From: an uncultured Saprospiraceae bacterium
Lineage (GTDB): Bacteria; Bacteroidota; Bacteroidia; Chitinophagales; Saprospiraceae
Direction of reading: 5' to 3'
Assembly (NCBI GenBank): GCA_938033975.1
Contig: CALHKJ010000291.1
Coordinates: 1 to 8,099, forward strand
Length of the DNA: 8,099 nt
The notes below the pieces were generated by a model that had not been told where the DNA came from, ran no database searches, and worked only from the letters and a program-made list of their open reading frames with translations. The position numbers and the translations under genes are program-made. Positions within the stretch are counted from its first letter, which is position 1. The number at the start of each line of letters is the position of its first letter. Of the stretch, positions 7,301 through 8,099 are shown one piece after another.

Positions 7301-7697
7301 CTCTATGTCATTTGATGAAAATGGTGATTACGAACTTCTAGAAAGTCTTCCGATGTATAAGGTAGAAGCTTATGATGCTTCCCTTAGGTCACTTGATGTA
7401 GAGATCAACACAGAAGATAAAACAGTAGATGATGAATGGCAGGTATTTAGAAACACACCTAATCCATTCGTAGACAACACTTTTATTCCATTTACGGCAC
7501 CTAGAGAAAGCCAATTGGTACTTTCTGTATTCGATGTCAATGGTAAAATTCTTTTCAAAGAGTCTAGACTCGTAACAGAAGGATACCATAAGTGGGAGTT
7601 AAGTGCAACAGATTTAGGAAACGTTCACGGAGTTTTATATTACAGGCTTGAGTCGGATGATTTTAGTTCGACTCAGCCTTTTATCCGGCTGAAATAA
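1365..7697 (+). CDS. Giant secreted multidomain protein: HYR-like Cys-rich repeats, dockerin and T9SS C-terminal sorting domain
   Basis: This 2110-residue protein is predicted to be exported by Sec and then carried to or across the outer membrane by the type IX system. Residues 1-26 form a signal peptide (basic MFPKHVRWYR, then LLLLLLVVV, likely cut after AIA). A canonical EF-hand-like loop lies at 120-131 (D120, N122, D124, G125, D128, E131). Residues ~150-585 hold about five Ig-like repeats, each closing with a (T/V)D-x-CG...C motif. A 92-residue module follows twice (589-680, 681-772), then one more repeat to ~863. A three-module HYR-like block then occurs twice (866-1138, 1139-~1410). Residues ~1411-1700 contain the WVVLDWCQFD and VRDGDGNVGFC types of repeat. 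Next come a carboxypeptidase-regulatory-like domain (~1708-1765), a dockerin (1769-~1832), a possible cohesin-like beta domain (~1870-1990) and the sorting domain (2024-2110). The family suggests an adhesin or matrix/surface protein, and the many cysteines suggest disulfide-stabilised repeats. No catalytic domain was recognised, so the ligand is unknown. A terminator follows; it appears monocistronic. Confidence 0.9.
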   Translation: MFPKHVRWYRLLLLLLVVVNCDEAIAKTDSNLDLDSGPGIIVTCPAASIGSTNCGDQAPPMQASFTNSISDGDIAAFSLIGGSITGTPCGEIIILGIEAGTGVTFDGCNFVSRQFLIYDDANIDGILDFTEFVQSCTVDYSIGDITAPEIIGSQPLFISCFSPNPEEEIQAWLDQAAFSFVQDCSSVTVSNNYNEVFNVCNEINQEVTFTYVDECGNSTEFMQIINYEFFDPFIDCFPLLIGCSEIQDLASGPETLIEFNFFYGSAEFCNPDNVTVSFTDSEPIDFCSVEGNNLGSFVRTYNFTDNNCGQTYSCETTIEYFRFPPEISCPIYSCEIGLLPGATSVEEFEAQGGFVEGCGDLSISFVDSPPLSGTDICDVGGMVRTYTVTDECGSTASCQQIFAFDSMLELTCPPDGNGISCTSDYASSGTLDAQEYMANGIFVNACSEFVLTYQDTPSGADPCELGIPITRELTLISSCGGSTSCSYTFVFEENLLEIECPEQTPAIFNYGDPELEAATTVEEFNDIGGAILNSCSTVSISHNDLVEIFDDGFGFIEREYSFTNECGGISICNQFLEVFFTATDLELSCGTTTDIIVDCNDANPDGPSINELVLVQLSNCTTELNEVNVSTQISNNFSGITYSGSGTSQEVIFTLSDNFGNTLECPKTITLIGDCPIGVDCSAATDIVVDCNNAGSTPTGLNDLIAAQAAICASAIETASVSPDGGPVTVFNNFSGITYSGSGTTQDIIFTVVDNQGTLTQCPKTVTVIGNCNSISCPSDLLLVCQDGYPEPATSFSEFLALGGNFDFGTCGTGTISSSDDVNFEDLGFCFDEDARIVREYTLTDGCGAVFNCTQIIDFIPHTEDPEINCGNSLTVDTNTDECTYQAILTPPTAVSACHNIEIVSVTSQFPNNEVNLSIGQHIIEWIAIDVCGQESACNQLINVAGDVSNDLSLICAGGQLAILEDNGFASVPALQFVDQTVNTCGDSGPYTYDVRRLNPGQCSTGSGMAFSSSLTICCEDLISGVIAVEVRVIDANGDQATCESRVEARDIIRPIISCPPNLDVSCTTNINLADLLDFGVATASDNCQIDLNITESVVDNRDACGVGQILRTFIATDLANNNTSCTQTINVTGDSAGPIITCPQDLTVDANDGNCAYTAVLTPPSATSSCTNVNVLSVTSQFPNNEINLETGTHIIEWTATDECGRVSTCNQTINVVGGENDFSIVCEGILCAYLEEDGTANVPASQYVYEIYDDCGSGGPYVYEIRRRYPGQCDGSAGTAFTPSLSVCCEDLLVGQINIDVRVTNTSNGNTAICQPILEVKDLIAPRIASCPANQNISCASILDLNDLSAFGSATATDNCPDGLTVIESFEDNREDCGFGDIVRIFTFKDASNNTVSCSQVLTVTNNDPFVEDDIVWPGDKLFANICSDEIPGPDMAGSPTFTTNACSEPLITRTDHLQVEGPGCIIVTRNWVVLDWCQFDNGADPSTYRWEYNQIITIQNTIAPVFDTCESTVEECGNEQTCTGMINLSVSATDDCSSSSDLRYVYTLTLENGTIINGQGNSINAPYPYGHHTIVWAVNDGCGNVASCAQDIIIKDCKAPNAICLSGININLTQAPGGVPLAEIWAKDLDASTSDNCTETEALEYAFDMNFTQPALVFDCSHVGVSQIVRMYVRDGDGNVGFCKTTLQVQDNHNLCDEFVIEPTDEAEVMIQGRIATEGNLTMENVDVMLENSADAMHYMTDQNGEYAFESLAMYDDFNLVPTFQDDILNGISTIDVLYIQRHILGIEKLDTPYKIIAADVNNSKTVSAVDIIELRKVILGLKDEFDNSTVWRFVNPNDGMVDPEHPFPYNENMTLTDLDHDASNMDFVGVKTGDVNYSALINGFIPETFSFRSQETLRLVSSSVEGGSIQLTVNNDQSLLGFQLAFRVSGSMDQFNLSSSIIDIDESNYAIHDDLLKISWSSAEAIDLTKGMELFSMSFDENGDYELLESLPMYKVEAYDASLRSLDVEINTEDKTVDDEWQVFRNTPNPFVDNTFIPFTAPRESQLVLSVFDVNGKILFKESRLVTEGYHKWELSATDLGNVHGVLYYRLESDDFSSTQPFIRLK
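3129..3680 (+). repeat. Tandem duplication of a 92-residue module inside the giant protein
   Basis: Residues 589-680 and 681-772 are paralogous copies at an offset of 276 bases. Both begin C-x-x-x-TDI(I/V)VDCN, both contain NNFSGITYSGSGT followed by (E/D)(V/I)IFT, and both end CPKT(I/V)T(L/V)IG(D/N)C. The module differs from the repeats on either side, so it is a distinct domain type that was duplicated once. The nucleotide sequences have diverged clearly, so the duplication is not recent. Confidence 0.85.
3960..5594 (+). repeat. Tandem duplication of a 273-residue three-module block
   Basis: Residues 866-1138 and 1139-~1410 share the same order of three modules at an offset of 819 bases. 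The first is a HYR-like module with TSQFPNNE and HIIEW. The second has GPY(T/V)Y(D/E)(V/I)RR...PGQC and CCEDL. The third has ISC, ATA(S/T)DNC and DNR(D/E)(A/D)CG. A 21-base stretch at 4086-4106 is identical to 4905-4925, exactly 819 bases apart, while most of the rest has diverged. This indicates duplication of a whole block rather than independent addition of single repeats. Confidence 0.88.
6669..6860 (+). other. Dockerin-like module (two F-hand calcium-binding repeats)
   Basis: This lies within the giant protein at residues 1769-~1832. The first half reads DDILNGISTIDVLYIQRHIL (1769-1788) and the second ADVNNSKTVSAVDIIELRKV (1802-1821). The second loop has D1803, N1805, S1807, T1809 and D1814 in the D-x-N-x-D/S-x-x-x-x-x-x-D dockerin spacing. 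The first loop is weaker, with Asn and Gly at expected ligand positions. Dockerins bind cohesin domains in cellulosomes; in Bacteroidota secreted proteins they often occur without a known cohesin scaffold. Confidence 0.75.
7434..7694 (+). other. T9SS type A C-terminal sorting domain
   Basis: Residues 2024-2110 of the giant protein contain the FRNTPNPFVDNTFIPFTAP motif (2028-2046), then VLSVFDVNGKIL, the central GYHKWELSATDL and the terminal GVLYYRLESDDFSSTQPFIRL strand, ending in K. This is the classic Por-secretion-system C-terminal domain: N-P-N-P-F, then D-x-x-G-K, then G-x-Y-x-x-R. In this family the domain directs translocation by the PorU/V/Q/Z attachment machinery and is normally cleaved, with the cargo anchored to the surface or released. 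Confidence 0.93.
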
Positions 7698-7762
7698 GAA
7701 TAGAATATATATGAATACGCCACATACATTTGTGGTCCCATGATTTGATAATAGAACCTAAC

Positions 7763-7797
7763 GAACCCCGCTCTGAGAAGGCGGGGTTCATTTTTTT
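7763..7797 (+). terminator. Intrinsic terminator after the giant secreted-protein gene
   Basis: The arms gaaccccgc (7763-7771) and gcggggttc (7781-7789) form a perfect GC-rich 9-bp stem with a nine-base loop. A single A and a run of seven T (7791-7797) follow. It lies 66 bases after the stop codon and separates the giant gene from the histidine leader region. Confidence 0.93.
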
Positions 7798-7886
7798 ATC
7801 TATAATCCAATTGATATTAAAAGACAGGAGTTGGAATTAATTTTTCAAATTTTTAAGAAAATCGTACTTAGTAAAAAAAATTTATC

Positions 7887-7894
7887 TAAGTTTG
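7887..7894 (+). promoter_or_regulatory. Candidate -7 promoter box of the his leader transcript
   Basis: TAAGTTTG at 7887-7894 matches the Bacteroidota TAnnTTTG consensus exactly. Transcription would begin near 7899-7902, only about five to eight bases before the leader-peptide ATG at 7907. That would give an almost leaderless leader peptide. No convincing TTTG -33 box is present around 7861-7870. An upstream promoter between the terminator at 7797 and this point is the alternative. Confidence 0.4.
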
Positions 7895-7906
7895 TTAAAC
7901 GATACA

Positions 7907-7963
7907 ATGAAATATTTAGCATTACATCATCATCATTTTCATATTTGCCCTCAGGCAGAGTGA
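7907..7963 (+). CDS. hisL: Histidine operon leader peptide
   Basis: This is an 18-codon open frame, MKYLALHHHHFHICPQAE, ending in TGA. Codons 7-10 and 12 are all CAT (His), giving five His in six codons. That is the signature of a his attenuator control peptide, in which scarcity of charged tRNA-His stalls the ribosome on the His run. The start is the only ATG before the run in this frame and has no Shine-Dalgarno, as expected for the phylum. The peptide precedes an intrinsic terminator and a hisG-like start, as in the classical his operon. It probably has no function beyond its translation. The symbol is by analogy with enterobacterial hisL; there is no sequence homology to claim outside the His run. 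Confidence 0.88.
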   Translation: MKYLALHHHHFHICPQAE

Positions 7964-7991
7964 TAATGATATGTAATGCATTAAGATATCT

Positions 7992-8028
7992 AAAAACACC
8001 GTCTGATTTACTCAGACGGTGTTTTTTT
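7992..8028 (+). terminator. Attenuator terminator upstream of hisG
   Basis: The arms aaaaacaccgtctga (7992-8006) and tcagacggtgttttt (8012-8026) pair perfectly around a five-base loop, tttac. Ten of the pairs are in the mixed or GC-rich part and five are A-T pairs merging into a run of seven T (8022-8028). There is no conventional gene upstream for it to end, only the 18-codon leader, so it is best read as a conditional terminator. The A-run on its 5' side would also let it act on minus-strand transcripts. Confidence 0.92.
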
Positions 8029-8065
8029 ATGGCCAAAGGTTTACTCATTCAAACAAAAATTTATA

Positions 8066-8099
8066 ATGAGTAAGCTAAAAATAGCCATTCAAAAAAGTG
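8066..8099 (+). CDS. hisG: ATP phosphoribosyltransferase, N-terminal fragment (first enzyme of histidine synthesis)
   Basis: Eleven codons, MSKLKIAIQKS, are visible before the window ends, and the next codon starts with G. HisG proteins of the long form commonly begin with a short polar stretch followed by L-(K/R)-IA-(I/M)-QK-(S/K)-GRL, so a glycine next would fit. HisG condenses ATP with phosphoribosyl pyrophosphate to phosphoribosyl-ATP and is usually the first gene of his operons. The start is 37 bases after the terminator T-run, and the upstream His-rich leader peptide independently supports a histidine biosynthesis gene. The fragment alone would be too short for a firm call; confidence comes from the combination. 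Confidence 0.82.
   Translation, partial: MSKLKIAIQKS

Larger units (their letters stand above)
7907..8028 (+). promoter_or_regulatory. Histidine-responsive transcription attenuator (leader RNA)
   Basis: Three competing RNA structures can be drawn by hand. The first is a long hairpin over the His codons: 7919-7927 with 7971-7979 (9 perfect pairs), 7932-7941 with 7961-7970 (one mismatch), and an apical 7946-7949 with 7954-7957. The second is an antiterminator in which 7951-7962 (tcaggcagagtg) pairs with 7997-8006 (caccgtctga), with one G-U pair and two single-base bulges. The third is the terminator, 7992-8006 with 8012-8026. A ribosome stalled on the His codons breaks the first hairpin and leaves 7951-7962 free to form the antiterminator, allowing transcription of hisG. 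A ribosome reaching the stop at 7961-7963 covers that segment and allows termination. Without translation, the first hairpin hides it and termination also results. The pairings are seen in the sequence; the mechanism is inferred from the classical his/trp model. Confidence 0.82.

Noticed and set aside
7831..8073. An 80-codon plus-strand open frame preceded by an aggag-like sequence
   Set aside because: It starts at TTG, runs in a different frame straight through the His leader peptide and the terminator hairpin, and overlaps the hisG start. It has no family resemblance, and Shine-Dalgarno-like sequences carry little weight in this phylum.

Overview
The window looks like a chromosomal segment of an AT-rich member of the Bacteroidota, most likely a Saprospiria/Lewinella-type bacterium. 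The evidence is a giant secreted protein with HYR-like Cys-rich repeats, a dockerin module and a C-terminal type IX secretion (T9SS) sorting domain. TAnnTTTG-type promoter boxes and A-rich rather than Shine-Dalgarno start contexts agree with this. The assignment is inference; no rRNA or other marker gene is present.

Left edge, 1-667. The minus strand carries the N-terminal 187 codons of a polytopic flippase of the Wzx/MOP type, running off the window. Just upstream of its start codon are a near-perfect 30-bp palindrome and a GC-rich element. Next, 668-1027, is a small four-helix-bundle protein of the 23S rRNA intervening-sequence (S23/Avd-like) family. It is bracketed by inverted copies of a 16-bp GC-rich motif, and on its 3' side the motif is expanded to a five-copy tandem array followed by a heptamer array. 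This resembles a small inserted cassette.

Centre, 1365-7697. One 2110-residue gene fills most of the window. It encodes a signal peptide, about 1500 residues of Cys-rich Ig/HYR-like repeats (including a 92-residue module duplicated in tandem and a 273-residue three-module block duplicated in tandem), a carboxypeptidase-regulatory-like domain, a dockerin, a possible cohesin-like beta domain and a T9SS type A sorting domain. A strong intrinsic terminator follows.

Right edge, 7798-8099. This stretch, which contains no conventional gene, holds the most interesting structure: a histidine-operon attenuator. An 18-codon leader peptide (MKYLALHHHHFHICPQAE) has five His codons among six. It lies inside a long hairpin and is followed by a strong intrinsic terminator whose 5' arm can pair instead with the end of the leader ORF. 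Thirty-seven bases after the terminator a gene begins MSKLKIAIQKS, matching the N-terminus of ATP phosphoribosyltransferase (HisG), the first enzyme of histidine synthesis. The layout fits ribosome-stalling attenuation of a his operon that continues beyond the window.
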